This document shows, one piece after another, positions 1 to 10,095 of a stretch of 64,000 nt of DNA; the first letter of the stretch is position 1; each line of letters begins with the position of its first letter. Origin of the DNA: Sulfurimonas sp. (GTDB taxonomy: Bacteria; Campylobacterota; Campylobacteria; Campylobacterales; Sulfurimonadaceae). The stretch spans positions 1 through 64,000 of the forward strand of contig JAKITC010000001.1 of assembly GCA_021648285.1 (NCBI GenBank). The letters run 5' to 3'. The notes under the pieces were generated by a model, which made no database searches, was not told where the DNA came from, and saw only the letters and a program-made list of their open reading frames with translations. A program made the translations under genes and the position numbers.

Positions 1-35
1 GGCTGATTCCGATTGGATGCTTTGAATTGTTTCAT
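1..35 (-). mobile_element. Probable 5' end of a transposase gene (IS1182-like N-terminus MKQFKASNRNQP...), truncated by window edge
   Basis: Reverse complement of 1-35 reads ATGAAACAATTCAAAGCATCCAATCGGAATCAGCC. The peptide resembles the M-x-x-F-K-x-x-N-x-x-Q start of IS1182-type transposases. Only about 11 codons are visible. Confidence 0.4.
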
Positions 36-173
36 GTATAAATATTGCTCTACTTCTCTTGTATTTATATTTATTTTATCTACTTTTCGCTGTTATCTTG
101 ATTTAGCTTAATCCGACAGACTCCTAGGTTTGACTACTGTTAAAGGTGAATTTTAAAAATTCAATAAATTAAT

Positions 174-632
174 TTAAGTAAGCGATCTTAAAAGCTTACG
201 AATCCCACCTGTTATTTTGGCTAAACTATATGCAGACATGCCGAAAAAAGTTTGAGCCTCTGTATCTGCACCGTTTTTTATTAGGAAATCCACAATATCT
301 CTGTGTCCAAACATGGCAGCAAACATCAAAGGGGTTTTTCCTCCGCCGTTATCGGCATCGATATTTGCATCATGTTCTAACAGAAGCTTTACAAGTTCAA
401 GATCGCCTTTAAATGCTACTCCGCCAAGAGGTGTCTGCCCTCTGTCGTTGCGTTTATCAACATTTGCATGATAATGCAACAACATAGCAGTAGTATCGAT
501 ATGTCTGGAGTAAGCAGCAAGCATCAGAAGTGTATTGCCTTTTTCGTCGCACAGCTCTACACTTAAGCCTGATTCTATCATACGCTGAAGCGTATCACTC
601 TCTCCTACTCTGGCGAAATCAAGTGCCATCAT
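174..632 (-). CDS. Ankyrin-repeat protein
   Basis: Repeats such as GNTLLMLAAYSRHIDTTAMLL, GQTPLGGVAFKGDLELVKLLLEHDANID and GKTPLMFAAMFGHRDIVDFLIKNGAD. Confidence 0.9.
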   Translation of the reverse strand: MMALDFARVGESDTLQRMIESGLSVELCDEKGNTLLMLAAYSRHIDTTAMLLHYHANVDKRNDRGQTPLGGVAFKGDLELVKLLLEHDANIDADNGGGKTPLMFAAMFGHRDIVDFLIKNGADTEAQTFFGMSAYSLAKITGGIRKLLRSLT

Positions 633-687
633 CTGAAGCTCTATGTATCGTGCTTCTTCTTCATGGCTCAGAGATAAATTTTCCGTT

Positions 688-2118
688 TTACAGTCCTAGT
701 GCTTTTGAGACTCCGGCACTGTAAGTGGAATCAACTTTTTCAAAAAGTGACAACTGTCTATCTATAATCTCTCTTGGAACACCATTCATAGCTGCGGCTA
801 TGTTTCCAAATAGCTGATTTTTCTGATCTTCGTTCATCAGATGGAAAAGAGCTCTTGGCTGTGAGTAGTGGTCGTCACTATCCTCAAGATGGTTATATCG
901 GTATCCATCACCATCTACAGAAAACGGCGGTTCAACAAATGATTTGTCTTCAACAGGGCCGTCAAAACTATTTGGCTCATAATAAGCATCACTGCTTGCA
1001 GGTTCGCTGAAATTCATAGGACCATCTGCATGGTATGTGTTAACTTCACTTAAAGGTCTGTTTACCGGAAGCATCTCATAGTGAGTTCCTAATCTATATC
1101 TGTGTGCATCTGCGTAGGAGAAGACTCTGGCTTGAAGCATCTTGTCAGGTGACCAGCTGATTCCTGGGACAACATTTGATGGGCTAAATGCAGATTGTTC
1201 AATTTCTTGGAAGTAGTTTTGTGGGTTTTTATTTAGCTCAAACGAACCTACCTCAATAATAGGATAATCAGCATGTGGCCACACTTTTGTCAAGTCAAAA
1301 GGGTTGAAAGAGGCATTTTTCGCATCTTCCTCTGTCATAATCTGTATCTGCATGTTCCATTTTGGAAAATTTCCATTTTCAATGGATTCGTACAAATCCC
1401 TTTGATTACTTTCTCTATCTTTTGCAATAACAGCCTCAGCTTCAGCATTTGTCATAGTCTCAATACCTTGAGCCGTTTTGAAATGAAATTTTACCCAAAA
1501 ACGCTCACCACTTTCATTTATAAGACTGTATGTGTGTGAAGCGTAACCATTCATATGTCTAAGCGTTTTTGGAATTCCACGATCAGACATCAAAGTAGTC
1601 ACTTGATGTAGTGACTCAGGACTTAGTGACCAAAAATCCCAGGCAGCTGTATTGCTTCTCATATTTGTTCTTGGATGTCTTTTTTGCGTATGAATAAAAT
1701 CAGGGAACTTCAACGGGTCTTTAATAAAAAATATGGGAGTGTTGTTTCCTACTAGGTCCCAGTTACCCTCAGTAGTATAAAATTTTATGGCAAAACCACG
1801 CACATCTCTTTCAGCATCAGCAGCACCTCTTTCTCCCGCAACTGTAGATATTCTGATTAGCATAGGTGTTTCCGTACCTTTTTGTAAAACCTTTGCTTTT
1901 GTATATTTGCTTATATCGTGCGTAATAGTTAAAGTTCCAAATGCACCACTGGCTTTTGCATGAACTACACGTTCAGGAATACGCTCTCTATTTTGATGAG
2001 CTAGTTTTTCTAAAAGCTGATAGTCCTGCATCAATAACGGTCCACGAGCACCTGCGCTTAATGAATTTTGATTGTCGCCTATAGGGTTTCCGCCGCTTGT
2101 AGTCATTGTTTTTTTCAT
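688..2118 (-). CDS. katA: Catalase (clade 3, heme)
   Basis: Full-length catalase with [41 protein letters not shown] and [23 protein letters not shown]. Likely start at internal ATG ([13 protein letters not shown]). Confidence 0.95.
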   Translation of the reverse strand: MKKTMTTSGGNPIGDNQNSLSAGARGPLLMQDYQLLEKLAHQNRERIPERVVHAKASGAFGTLTITHDISKYTKAKVLQKGTETPMLIRISTVAGERGAADAERDVRGFAIKFYTTEGNWDLVGNNTPIFFIKDPLKFPDFIHTQKRHPRTNMRSNTAAWDFWSLSPESLHQVTTLMSDRGIPKTLRHMNGYASHTYSLINESGERFWVKFHFKTAQGIETMTNAEAEAVIAKDRESNQRDLYESIENGNFPKWNMQIQIMTEEDAKNASFNPFDLTKVWPHADYPIIEVGSFELNKNPQNYFQEIEQSAFSPSNVVPGISWSPDKMLQARVFSYADAHRYRLGTHYEMLPVNRPLSEVNTYHADGPMNFSEPASSDAYYEPNSFDGPVEDKSFVEPPFSVDGDGYRYNHLEDSDDHYSQPRALFHLMNEDQKNQLFGNIAAAMNGVPREIIDRQLSLFEKVDSTYSAGVSKALGL

Positions 2119-2193
2119 TGTATCCTCCTTGAAGAGATGCATTTCACATCTCTTTTATCACTATGCGTTTTCAGCACACCATTGTTTTGTAAG

Positions 2194-2709
2194 TTAGTGG
2201 ATATTTTTCTTGATATCAGCGATAAACTCATGAATGTCATCATAAAGGGCCTGAAGATCTTCTTCATGTTCCACCTCATCAGCAAGAATTTGAGAGACAA
2301 GATCGTAAGTGATAATATCTTTTTCACGAGTAATATCAAGAATATTAGAATAGACACTAATCGCACACTGTTCACCCTTAATCGCCTGCTCTAGGACAGT
2401 AAGAACATCAGGATTTTCAGGTGCATCGTAACCGCAATTTGAATGTGTCAACCAATCTTTGGGGTGAAGAACAGGTGTTCCGCCGAGTTGTAAAATACGA
2501 CCTGCTACCATATTTGCATGACGCAGTTCATCGGCCGCATGTTGATCGAGTTCAGCAATAGCTGCATCTTTCATCAGCCCTTTAACCACCTTGGATTCAA
2601 TAAAATACTGGTAATAAGCTAGCCATTCGTCACAGTACGCCTTATTTAACAACTCTGTTACTGTCTCAGCTTCGATGCCTTTGAGTATTGATATGCCACG
2701 TTTCGCCAT
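2194..2709 (-). CDS. Ferritin-like / bacterioferritin-DPS-like protein
   Basis: Ferritin-like di-iron motifs YYQYFIESK...ELDQHAADELRHA and EQAIKGEQCAI...DEVEHEED. Confidence 0.8.
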   Translation of the reverse strand: MAKRGISILKGIEAETVTELLNKAYCDEWLAYYQYFIESKVVKGLMKDAAIAELDQHAADELRHANMVAGRILQLGGTPVLHPKDWLTHSNCGYDAPENPDVLTVLEQAIKGEQCAISVYSNILDITREKDIITYDLVSQILADEVEHEEDLQALYDDIHEFIADIKKNIH

Positions 2710-2809
2710 AATTGTTTCCTTTGAAAATAAATATTTAAACACAAGTATACACTATTTACAGTGCAAGGTGTAGCTTATTTGGTTTGTTTTAATGTTGTGT
2801 TGCTTCAGT

Positions 2810-3310
2810 TTATAATTGAATATATACTGAAGCTTTTGCTCCACAGACAGGACATTTTTCAAGTGGTGTACCTAGCTCTATATGACCACATATAGGACAT
2901 AGGTAAATATTTATTTCATCCAAATCTTTTCCGTCTTTGACAGCTTGAAATGCTTTATTATACAACTCTGCATGAACTTTTTCAGCCTCCATTGCATAAC
3001 CAAACATCTTCTTTGCTTTGTGATTATCTTTTTTAGCTTGTTCATACATAGGTGGATACATGTCTTCGAATTCATATGTCTCACCCTGAATTGCAGCTTT
3101 AAGATTGTCTAAAGTAGAATCTATCTTATCCATTGCTTTTAAATGACCCGAAGCATGAATTTTTTCAGCTTCTGCTGTAGTCCTAAAGAGTTTGGCAATA
3201 TTTGCAAATCCATCTTTTTCAGCCCTGTCGGCAAATGCACTATATTTTTGAAAAGCTTGAGACTCTCCGCTGAATGCTGTTTCTAAGTTTTCTTGGGTTG
3301 TTGGCACCAT
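2810..3310 (-). CDS. Rubrerythrin
   Basis: Di-iron domain (ENLETAFSGESQAFQKYSAFA...EAEKIHASGH) plus C-terminal rubredoxin CPICGHIELGTPLEKCPVCGA. Confidence 0.95.
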   Translation of the reverse strand: MVPTTQENLETAFSGESQAFQKYSAFADRAEKDGFANIAKLFRTTAEAEKIHASGHLKAMDKIDSTLDNLKAAIQGETYEFEDMYPPMYEQAKKDNHKAKKMFGYAMEAEKVHAELYNKAFQAVKDGKDLDEINIYLCPICGHIELGTPLEKCPVCGAKASVYIQL

Positions 3311-3338
3311 GTATCCTTTTTAATAAAATAATTTTTTA

Positions 3339-3362
3339 TAAAGGAAAAAAATTATCCTTAAC
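3339..3362. promoter_or_regulatory. Imperfect AT-rich inverted repeat between rubrerythrin and the perR-like gene; candidate Fur/PerR-family site
   Basis: TATAAAGGAAAAAAATTATCCTTAA: AAAGGA/TCCTTA arms lying in the divergent promoter region. Confidence 0.3.
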
Positions 3363-3459
3363 GAAATTATAGTGCTAAAATACTTAAAGGAAAATTATTG
3401 TTATTTACTATATATGATATGTCTGTGTAATTAAATAAATAGAGAGATATAATTCTATT

Positions 3460-3867
3460 ATGATGAATTATGAGAATATATTGAGAGAACATAATCTGAA
3501 GGCGACTAATCAAAGGGTTGGTATCTTGTCGATTATGGAACAAAAAGGTCATATCAGCATAGAAGATTTGTACAGTAAGATCAAGCTTGATTTTCCTTCT
3601 ATATCACTTGCAACTCTATATAAAAATATGCATGCAATGTTAAAGAATGAGCTATTAACTGAAATAAAAGTAGAAAATTCAAAGACTCACTTTGAAATTG
3701 CTAGTAACAACCACGCACACCTGTATTGCGAAAAATGTAGAGAACTTGTTGATTTGGATATCGAATTTAAGAAACTAAATAATGAGATTTTAAAAGATAG
3801 CGGATTTTTGCTAAATAAGACAAACTTGACATTTAGCGGCATTTGTATTGCTTGTCAAGGTGTTTAG
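3460..3867 (+). CDS. perR: Fur-family regulator, PerR-like
   Basis: HNLKATNQRVGIL, SLATLYKNMHAML, HAHLYCEKCRELVD; adjacent to oxidative-stress genes. Confidence 0.8.
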   Translation: MMNYENILREHNLKATNQRVGILSIMEQKGHISIEDLYSKIKLDFPSISLATLYKNMHAMLKNELLTEIKVENSKTHFEIASNNHAHLYCEKCRELVDLDIEFKKLNNEILKDSGFLLNKTNLTFSGICIACQGV

Positions 3868-4757
3868 AATATAATCTTCTCAAGCTCCTCAAGCGGGGCA
3901 CTTGTGATATTCTCAAACTGAGTACGATTAAAAGTCTGCTGTCTTTTCGCAAGTTGTGCTGTATGAGTAGATATATTTTCAAGCATCTGCTCTTTTGTGA
4001 CCTTTCCGTCTAGATACTCTAATACCTCTACTATACCGATAGAGTTCATAGAATGTGGAAGTCTAGTATATTTTTTTTCCAAATCACATACTTCATTTAT
4101 CAGACCTAACTCTAACATTTTATTGGTTCTTTTTGAGATTCTTTTTCTTAAGATATCTCTATCGATATCTATATTGTATATGTCTAGATTTTCTATGATT
4201 GGTTTTGGAGGATTTTGATAAAAGTATTCGCTTGGAGTTAGTCCTGAAGCCTCATAAATAAGTAGTGCTTTTTCTATCCTATAGCTGTCCTTGGCAGATA
4301 TGTTTTTCATGTAATGACTATCTTTACTTTTTAAAAATTCATAACACTCTTGCAGATTGTTTAGTTTGACATGTATATTTTTTGATACTTCTTCAGTGAT
4401 TTTTGGGAGAGTGGATAGCCCTTGAATAAGGGATTTTAAATAAAAAGATGTTCCGCCTACAATGATAAGGTTTTTATTTTCTTTTTGACAAATGGACACA
4501 ACATTTTTATAAATGTCAATAAAAACATCAACACTAAAGTAATCATCTGGATTTAAAATATCTATGCCAAAATGTTTAACAGAGCCAAGTTCATCTTGAG
4601 ATGGTTTAGCCGATACAATATTAATCTCTTTGTAAATACTAAGTGAGTCAATAGAGAGTATATAAGCATCGATTTTTTTAGCAATTTTTATGGCTAAGTC
4701 ACTTTTTCCAGATGCTGTTGGACCGATTATAGCAAGCTGTTTTATATCTGAATTCAT
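3864..4757 (-). CDS. miaA: tRNA dimethylallyltransferase
   Basis: P-loop IIGPTASGKSDLAIKIAK; LIIVGGTSFYLKSLIQG; TAQLAKRQQTFNRTQF. Confidence 0.95.
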   Translation of the reverse strand: MNSDIKQLAIIGPTASGKSDLAIKIAKKIDAYILSIDSLSIYKEINIVSAKPSQDELGSVKHFGIDILNPDDYFSVDVFIDIYKNVVSICQKENKNLIIVGGTSFYLKSLIQGLSTLPKITEEVSKNIHVKLNNLQECYEFLKSKDSHYMKNISAKDSYRIEKALLIYEASGLTPSEYFYQNPPKPIIENLDIYNIDIDRDILRKRISKRTNKMLELGLINEVCDLEKKYTRLPHSMNSIGIVEVLEYLDGKVTKEQMLENISTHTAQLAKRQQTFNRTQFENITSAPLEELEKIIF

Positions 4758-4823
4758 TGTGAAATTATATCATTTTAAATCAACTTTAGATAAAATAGCC
4801 TTTAATTATACAAAAGGCAACAT

Positions 4824-5684
4824 TTGCAACGATATATTAACAAACTAAAAAATTTTAATGAACTGGTAATGTTTGAGCACTCTATATTTTCACTTCCATT
4901 TATTTTTATTGCCATGATTGTTGCGGCAGACGGTTGGTTCGGTTTTACTCTACTTATTTTAGGTGTGTTCGCAGCAATAAGTGCAAGAAATTTTGCAATG
5001 GGTTTAAACAGGTATGCAGATAGAGATATTGATGCACAAAATCCTAGAACTTCTTCACGACCAAATGTTGATGGAAGATTAGATGCAACAAGTATTATGA
5101 TCTTTACTCTTGTTAATGCTTTTGTTTTCGTAGCGGTTGCTTATATGATAAATTCATTAGCCTTCTATCTTAGTTTTCCAATTCTTTTAGTTTTGGGAAG
5201 CTATTCATACTTCAAACGTTTCTCATCATTAGCACATGTAGTCTTGGGTGTTTCTCTCGGACTTGCTCCAATAGCAGGTGTTGTAGCGGTTCTTGCAGAG
5301 ATTACACCTTGGTCGGTTCTGCTCAGTTTGGGTGTTATCTTTTGGGTGGCAGGTTTTGATTTGCTTTACTCACTTCAAGATATGGAGTTTGATAAAGAAA
5401 AAGGTTTACACTCTATTCCATCAAAGTATGGTCACGAAGCCACTCTTCTGTTGTCATCATTATTTCATACGTTAACAGTAATCTTTTGGGCTCTTTTTGT
5501 TTGGATGGCAGGACTCGGCACATTCGCATTATTTGCTGTAATACTAAGTGCTTTTATGCTTGGCTATGAGCACTATCTGGTTAGAAAAGATTTTACTAAA
5601 ATAGATCGTGCTTTTTTTACCGTTAATGGTTATCTTGGCATAGCATTTTTTATTTTAATAGTTTTAGATAAGGTTACCTCATGA
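4824..5684 (+). CDS. UbiA-family prenyltransferase (menaquinone biosynthesis type)
   Basis: GLNRYADRDIDAQNPRTSSRP and DLLYSLQDMEFDKEKGLHSIPSKYG, the two Asp-rich UbiA motifs. Confidence 0.9.
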   Translation: MQRYINKLKNFNELVMFEHSIFSLPFIFIAMIVAADGWFGFTLLILGVFAAISARNFAMGLNRYADRDIDAQNPRTSSRPNVDGRLDATSIMIFTLVNAFVFVAVAYMINSLAFYLSFPILLVLGSYSYFKRFSSLAHVVLGVSLGLAPIAGVVAVLAEITPWSVLLSLGVIFWVAGFDLLYSLQDMEFDKEKGLHSIPSKYGHEATLLLSSLFHTLTVIFWALFVWMAGLGTFALFAVILSAFMLGYEHYLVRKDFTKIDRAFFTVNGYLGIAFFILIVLDKVTS

Positions 5685-6202
5685 ATGTTCGTCTAGTTAA
5701 AGCACCGATTAGTATTCATTTCAGTGAAGCTACAGTAGATGAAGAGATATATCTTAGGGAGTATCAGCAGTTAAGTGAGAGTGACGATGATCCAATAAAC
5801 CATTGGCTAAAACTTGCACGTGCAAAAGGTGATACCGCAGATACAGATCCAGTGCTGCTTAATCTTATGGTGGAGTTATATAGAAAGATAGATTCACTTG
5901 AGCGATTTATTAAAAATGAAGAGCTAAAAAGATTATCTCTGACTAATGAAGCTGAGATAGAATCTATAGGATTTGAGCACTTTAAATTATCAAATGATAT
6001 TTTAAAAGAGGGCACTTCTTACTATGCAAGAGTAGAGATGCCGGTTCATCCAAAAAGAGATGTGGCGATTTTTTTTACAGCAGTGGATAAGTCACTGGCT
6101 AAAATAACTAAAATACATGATCGTGATGAAAAAGAGTGGGGAGCTTATCTTACAGCTAGAGAGAGAGTTCTTATCCGTGAAGCGAGAGAGAGTAAAGAAT
6201 GA
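5681..6202 (+). CDS. Conserved hypothetical protein (possibly PilZ-related)
   Basis: ORF overlapping ubiA stop (ATGA) and overlapping the next gene; no clear family recognised. Confidence 0.6.
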   Translation: MNVRLVKAPISIHFSEATVDEEIYLREYQQLSESDDDPINHWLKLARAKGDTADTDPVLLNLMVELYRKIDSLERFIKNEELKRLSLTNEAEIESIGFEHFKLSNDILKEGTSYYARVEMPVHPKRDVAIFFTAVDKSLAKITKIHDRDEKEWGAYLTARERVLIREARESKE

Positions 6203-6717
6203 ATTTAGAGTTTATAAGCATAGAGTATCTTGTAGTAGCTATGGCCGCTATGATTTTATATCTTATCTATTATGTTTTTACAAAAGATTCAGAATATAAT
6301 AAAAATATTCGTTCGGTTGCGTCTGCGGCAGAAGAGTTAAATAGAGAAATATTCTATTTAAAGAAAAAGCTAAGTGATACTCAAAAAAAAATAAAAAATA
6401 GCACGAGTCGCATGAGCGATGATGACATTTATCAAGAAGTTGAGAGAACTGTTTATGATATGGTTAAGCCAATTTCTTTAGGATTAAAACGTTTAGAAGA
6501 CAGTGTTCAAAGTATTGATGAGCATATAGATTCTAGAATCTCATCTTTAGAGAACGGCGTTAAACAGATATCTATTCCAACTTCTATTCATGGGAATGAT
6601 GATGAAAAGATTATCTCATTGTTCAAGCAGGGAATCACCTTAGACACTATCTCAAAAGAATTACATATATCAAAAGCTGAAGTTGAGTTTGTTCTGAAAA
6701 TCAACAAAATAAAGTAA
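6199..6717 (+). CDS. Hypothetical membrane-anchored coiled-coil protein
   Basis: N-terminal TM segment, coiled-coil centre, C-terminal HTH-like segment (LFKQGITLDTISKELHISKAEVEFVLKI). Confidence 0.6.
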   Translation: MNLEFISIEYLVVAMAAMILYLIYYVFTKDSEYNKNIRSVASAAEELNREIFYLKKKLSDTQKKIKNSTSRMSDDDIYQEVERTVYDMVKPISLGLKRLEDSVQSIDEHIDSRISSLENGVKQISIPTSIHGNDDEKIISLFKQGITLDTISKELHISKAEVEFVLKINKIK

Positions 6718-6721
6718 TATT

Positions 6722-7888
6722 TTGACAGCAGATAGAAAACTATTTACACTTGTTTCAATACTTATTGGAATCAGTATCGTTTTGACTTACTCCTTATCTG
6801 CATATACAACCCTGCTTTTTGGTGTAAATGAGTTTCACTTCGCCATAAGACAGGCAGCTTTTGGATTTTTAAGTATTCTAATTATTTGGTCTTTAGCTCA
6901 AGGGAACCCAGATAAATTACTTACTCCGATAGGTTTTACACTATTTATAGGTTCTGCAGTTTTGATGATAGCTATGCCGTTTTTACCTGAATTTTTGGTA
7001 TCTGCTGTAGGCGGAGCAAAAAGATGGATAAAACTGTTTGGATTCTCTTTGGCACCGGTTGAGTTTTTTAAAGTCGGTTTTGTATATTTTTTAGCATGGA
7101 GTTTTTCCAGAAAACTTGGACATCATGATGGAATGGGAGTAAAGCAGGAGTATATTCGTTTTGCACCCTACGGTGTTGTTTTCATAGGCGCTATGTTTGT
7201 TATTGCTTTTGTTCAAAATGATTTGGGACAAGTTTTCGTGCTAGGGCTGACTCTTCTTTTTATGCTTATGTTTGCAGGAAGTAGCTTTAGATTTTTCTTA
7301 ACATTGCTAGCCGGTGCTCTTGCGTTTTTTCTTTTCTTTATTTTTACAGCGGAGCATAGAATTCTTCGAATAAAATCTTGGTGGGCATTAGCACAAAATA
7401 GTGTTTTAGAAATATTTCCAGAGTCAATAGCTCAGCAGTTAAGGGTTCCGACAGCAGTAGAGCCATATCAGATAGGACATTCACTAAATGCTATACATAA
7501 CGGTGGATTATTTGGAACGGGTATAGCAAACGGTACATTTAAGTTAGGCTTTTTAAGTGAAGTTCATACGGATTTTGTTTTAGCCGGATTGGCAGAAGAG
7601 TTTGGATTTATTGGAGTTTTATTTGTTGTTTTTATATTTTTATGGATGCTTCAAAGAATCTTCAAAATAGCAAACCGCGTGGAAGACTCTTCGCTTTATC
7701 TCTTTAGTATAGGCATAGGACTTCTACTTGCATTTGCATTTTTAGTAAATGCTTATGGAATCAGTGGTATTACTCCAATCAAAGGTATATCTGTTCCATT
7801 TTTAAGTTATGGTGGCTCATCCATGCTTGCGGCTTCTGTTGGAATCGGTATGGTTCTTATGGCATCAAAAAAAGCGAAGATGGACTAA
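6722..7888 (+). CDS. FtsW/RodA/SpoVE-family lipid II polymerase
   Basis: GGAKRWIKLFGFSLAPVEFFKVGFVYFLAW, FVQNDLGQ, GISGITPIKGISVPFLSYGGSSML; followed by murG. Confidence 0.9.
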   Translation: MTADRKLFTLVSILIGISIVLTYSLSAYTTLLFGVNEFHFAIRQAAFGFLSILIIWSLAQGNPDKLLTPIGFTLFIGSAVLMIAMPFLPEFLVSAVGGAKRWIKLFGFSLAPVEFFKVGFVYFLAWSFSRKLGHHDGMGVKQEYIRFAPYGVVFIGAMFVIAFVQNDLGQVFVLGLTLLFMLMFAGSSFRFFLTLLAGALAFFLFFIFTAEHRILRIKSWWALAQNSVLEIFPESIAQQLRVPTAVEPYQIGHSLNAIHNGGLFGTGIANGTFKLGFLSEVHTDFVLAGLAEEFGFIGVLFVVFIFLWMLQRIFKIANRVEDSSLYLFSIGIGLLLAFAFLVNAYGISGITPIKGISVPFLSYGGSSMLAASVGIGMVLMASKKAKMD

Positions 7889-7889
7889 G

Positions 7890-8909
7890 ATGAAGCTATG
7901 TATAACAGGCGGTGGAACAGGCGGTCATCTAATGATAGCTCAAGCTCTTGTTGAAGCTGCTGTGCAAGATGGTCATGAAGCAATATTTGTTGGTTCAACA
8001 AGTGGACAAGATAGAAAATATTTTGGGGAGCATAGCGCTTTTTCACATGTATATTTTTTAGAGACTACCGGTGTTGTAAATCAAAAAGGTTTTTCCAAAT
8101 TAAAAGCACTTTACAGAGTCTTTAAAGCTTTTTTTGTCTCAAGAGCTTTACTGAAAAAACATAAAATTATGGCAACTTACAGTGTTGGCGGTTTCTCTGC
8201 TGCTCCGGCATCCTGTGCGAGTATAAGTAAGTTTATTCCTCTTTTTATGCATGAGCAAAATGCTGTTGTTGGAAGATTGAACTCGCTCTTAAAGCCATTT
8301 GCTAAAAGATTTATATCTGCTTATGATAAGAGCTCACCTATAAAAGGTTATCCCGTCAAAGAAGTGTATTTCACAAGTTCAAGAGTTAGAACAGAGCTAA
8401 AGAGTATTATATTTTTGGGTGGTTCTCATGGCGCAAAAGCTATAAATGACCTAGCATTAAGTGTTGCTAAAAAGCTTCAAAACTTAGGTATTAAGATTAT
8501 TCATCAAGCTGGTGAGAAAGATTTTGACAGGGTTAAAAAAGAGTATGAAGATTTACATGTAGATGCAGAATTATATGGCTTTACAAAAGAGTTAGACTCT
8601 TTAATGAGCAGAGCTGATTTAGCAGTAAGCCGAGCAGGTGCAAGTACCCTTTGGGAGCTTTGTGCAAATGGGCTTCCGGCTCTTTTTATTCCATATCCTC
8701 ATGCTGCCGGAGATCATCAATTTTATAATGCAAGGTTTATAGTTGATAACAACCTTGGGTGGTGTGAACGTGAGAATGAAAACTTAAAAAATAAATTGAT
8801 TTCTATTTTAAATGAAGAACTTGAGAGTAAAAGCCAAGCACTTTTAGAGTACGCTAATAAAGATGTAGCAAAAAAAATGATTGAAGATGTCGTACGAGGT
8901 TATAAATGA
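7890..8909 (+). CDS. murG: UDP-GlcNAc:undecaprenyl-PP-MurNAc-pentapeptide GlcNAc transferase
   Basis: MKLCITGGGTGGHLMIAQAL, FMHEQNAVVGRLN, SRAGASTLWELCANGLPALFIPYPHAAGDHQ. Confidence 0.95.
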   Translation: MKLCITGGGTGGHLMIAQALVEAAVQDGHEAIFVGSTSGQDRKYFGEHSAFSHVYFLETTGVVNQKGFSKLKALYRVFKAFFVSRALLKKHKIMATYSVGGFSAAPASCASISKFIPLFMHEQNAVVGRLNSLLKPFAKRFISAYDKSSPIKGYPVKEVYFTSSRVRTELKSIIFLGGSHGAKAINDLALSVAKKLQNLGIKIIHQAGEKDFDRVKKEYEDLHVDAELYGFTKELDSLMSRADLAVSRAGASTLWELCANGLPALFIPYPHAAGDHQFYNARFIVDNNLGWCERENENLKNKLISILNEELESKSQALLEYANKDVAKKMIEDVVRGYK

Positions 8910-9508
8910 TTAGAGAACTGGCACAAGATTTAGTTGATTTGATTTTTGACTGGGGCTATTTAGGAATCTTTTTACTTATGACTGTTGAGAGTTCTTTTAT
9001 TCCATTTCCAAGCGAGATAGTTCTTGTACCGGCAGGATATTTGGCATCTAAAGGTGATATGAGTATCGGCATGATAATGACTAGTGCTTTGAGTGGATCC
9101 ATGGTTGGAGCTTTAATAAACTATTATTTAGCTCTTACACTTGGAAGAAAACTCCTCTCTAAGTATGGGAAATATTTTTTTATTAAAGAGGAGGCTTTGC
9201 TAAAGATGGATAGCTACTTTGCCAAGCATGGACATATCTCTACTTTTATAGGCAGATTGATTCCCGGAATTCGTCAGCTCATCTCAATACCTGCAGGACT
9301 TTCAAGAATGAACTTGGCAGTATTTTCATTTTACACTGCATTAGGAGCAGGTATATGGGCTTTGATTCTTGTAATGCTTGGATATTTTATCGGTGAAAAT
9401 GAAGAACTTATTAGTATGTACTTAAAACAGATAACTATAATTGTACTTATTACCTTGGTTTTATTGGCTTCTTGGTATTATACTGTTCAAAAAAGAAAAA
9501 AAGGATAA
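8906..9508 (+). CDS. DedA-family membrane protein
   Basis: ESSFIPFPSEIVLVPAGYLA, FIGRLIPGIRQLISIPAGLSRM. Confidence 0.9.
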   Translation: MIRELAQDLVDLIFDWGYLGIFLLMTVESSFIPFPSEIVLVPAGYLASKGDMSIGMIMTSALSGSMVGALINYYLALTLGRKLLSKYGKYFFIKEEALLKMDSYFAKHGHISTFIGRLIPGIRQLISIPAGLSRMNLAVFSFYTALGAGIWALILVMLGYFIGENEELISMYLKQITIIVLITLVLLASWYYTVQKRKKG

Positions 9509-9513
9509 AATAT

Positions 9514-9978
9514 ATGAGTTATTTTGATTATATGTTCAACGCAGGTTTTTTTGGAACTCGTGCTCCATTTTTTATGGATCTGGTAACGTTTATAGTTGCT
9601 CTTTTACCTCTTCTTGTTGCAGGTGCAATCTCTCTTGCGAGAAATAGACACTACAAGGCTCACTCGTATGTTCAAACTTTTATATTTTATTTTTCTGTTA
9701 TTGTCATTTCATACTTTGAATTTGGAGTAAGACTTAGCGGCGGGTTTAACCATTTTATGCAGGAGAGCAGCGTCTCGCACTCTTATGCTATCATAGTTTT
9801 AGTTTTTCATATTGCTGTCTCAGTAGTAACATTGATAATTTGGGCAACAACTATATTTAGAGCTAAAAAAATGCTACAATCTAATAAACATAGAAAAGCG
9901 GGTCTGATGACCTTTACAGGGGTTGTACTAACTTCACTAACAGGGATATGGGTCTATATTTTACTATTTGTATACTAA
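9514..9978 (+). CDS. DUF420-like membrane protein
   Basis: Four TM-like segments with spaced His residues (NRHYKAHS, FHIAVSVVTLIIW). Confidence 0.55.
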   Translation: MSYFDYMFNAGFFGTRAPFFMDLVTFIVALLPLLVAGAISLARNRHYKAHSYVQTFIFYFSVIVISYFEFGVRLSGGFNHFMQESSVSHSYAIIVLVFHIAVSVVTLIIWATTIFRAKKMLQSNKHRKAGLMTFTGVVLTSLTGIWVYILLFVY

Positions 9979-9985
9979 TTCATAT

Positions 9986-10095
9986 AAAAAGCACTAGTGC
10001 TTTGGGCTCTCTGCCGAAGAGAACCTAATGTTAATGTAGGTAGCGGAATCAGCGTGCCCCCCTTGAGGGTATAGAATAAAATTAAGGAATTTATT
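9986..10095 (+). repeat. Intergenic repeat element A, copy 1
   Basis: AAAAAGCACTAGTGCTTTGGGCT...GCCGA.GA.AACC.A.TGTTAA.GTAG.TAGCGGAATCAGCGTGCCCCC.TTG.GGGTATA is also found at about 10684-10768; tail GTGCCCC(CC)TTGAGGGTATANAATAAAATTAAGGAAT recurs at 10820-10855. Confidence 0.85.
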
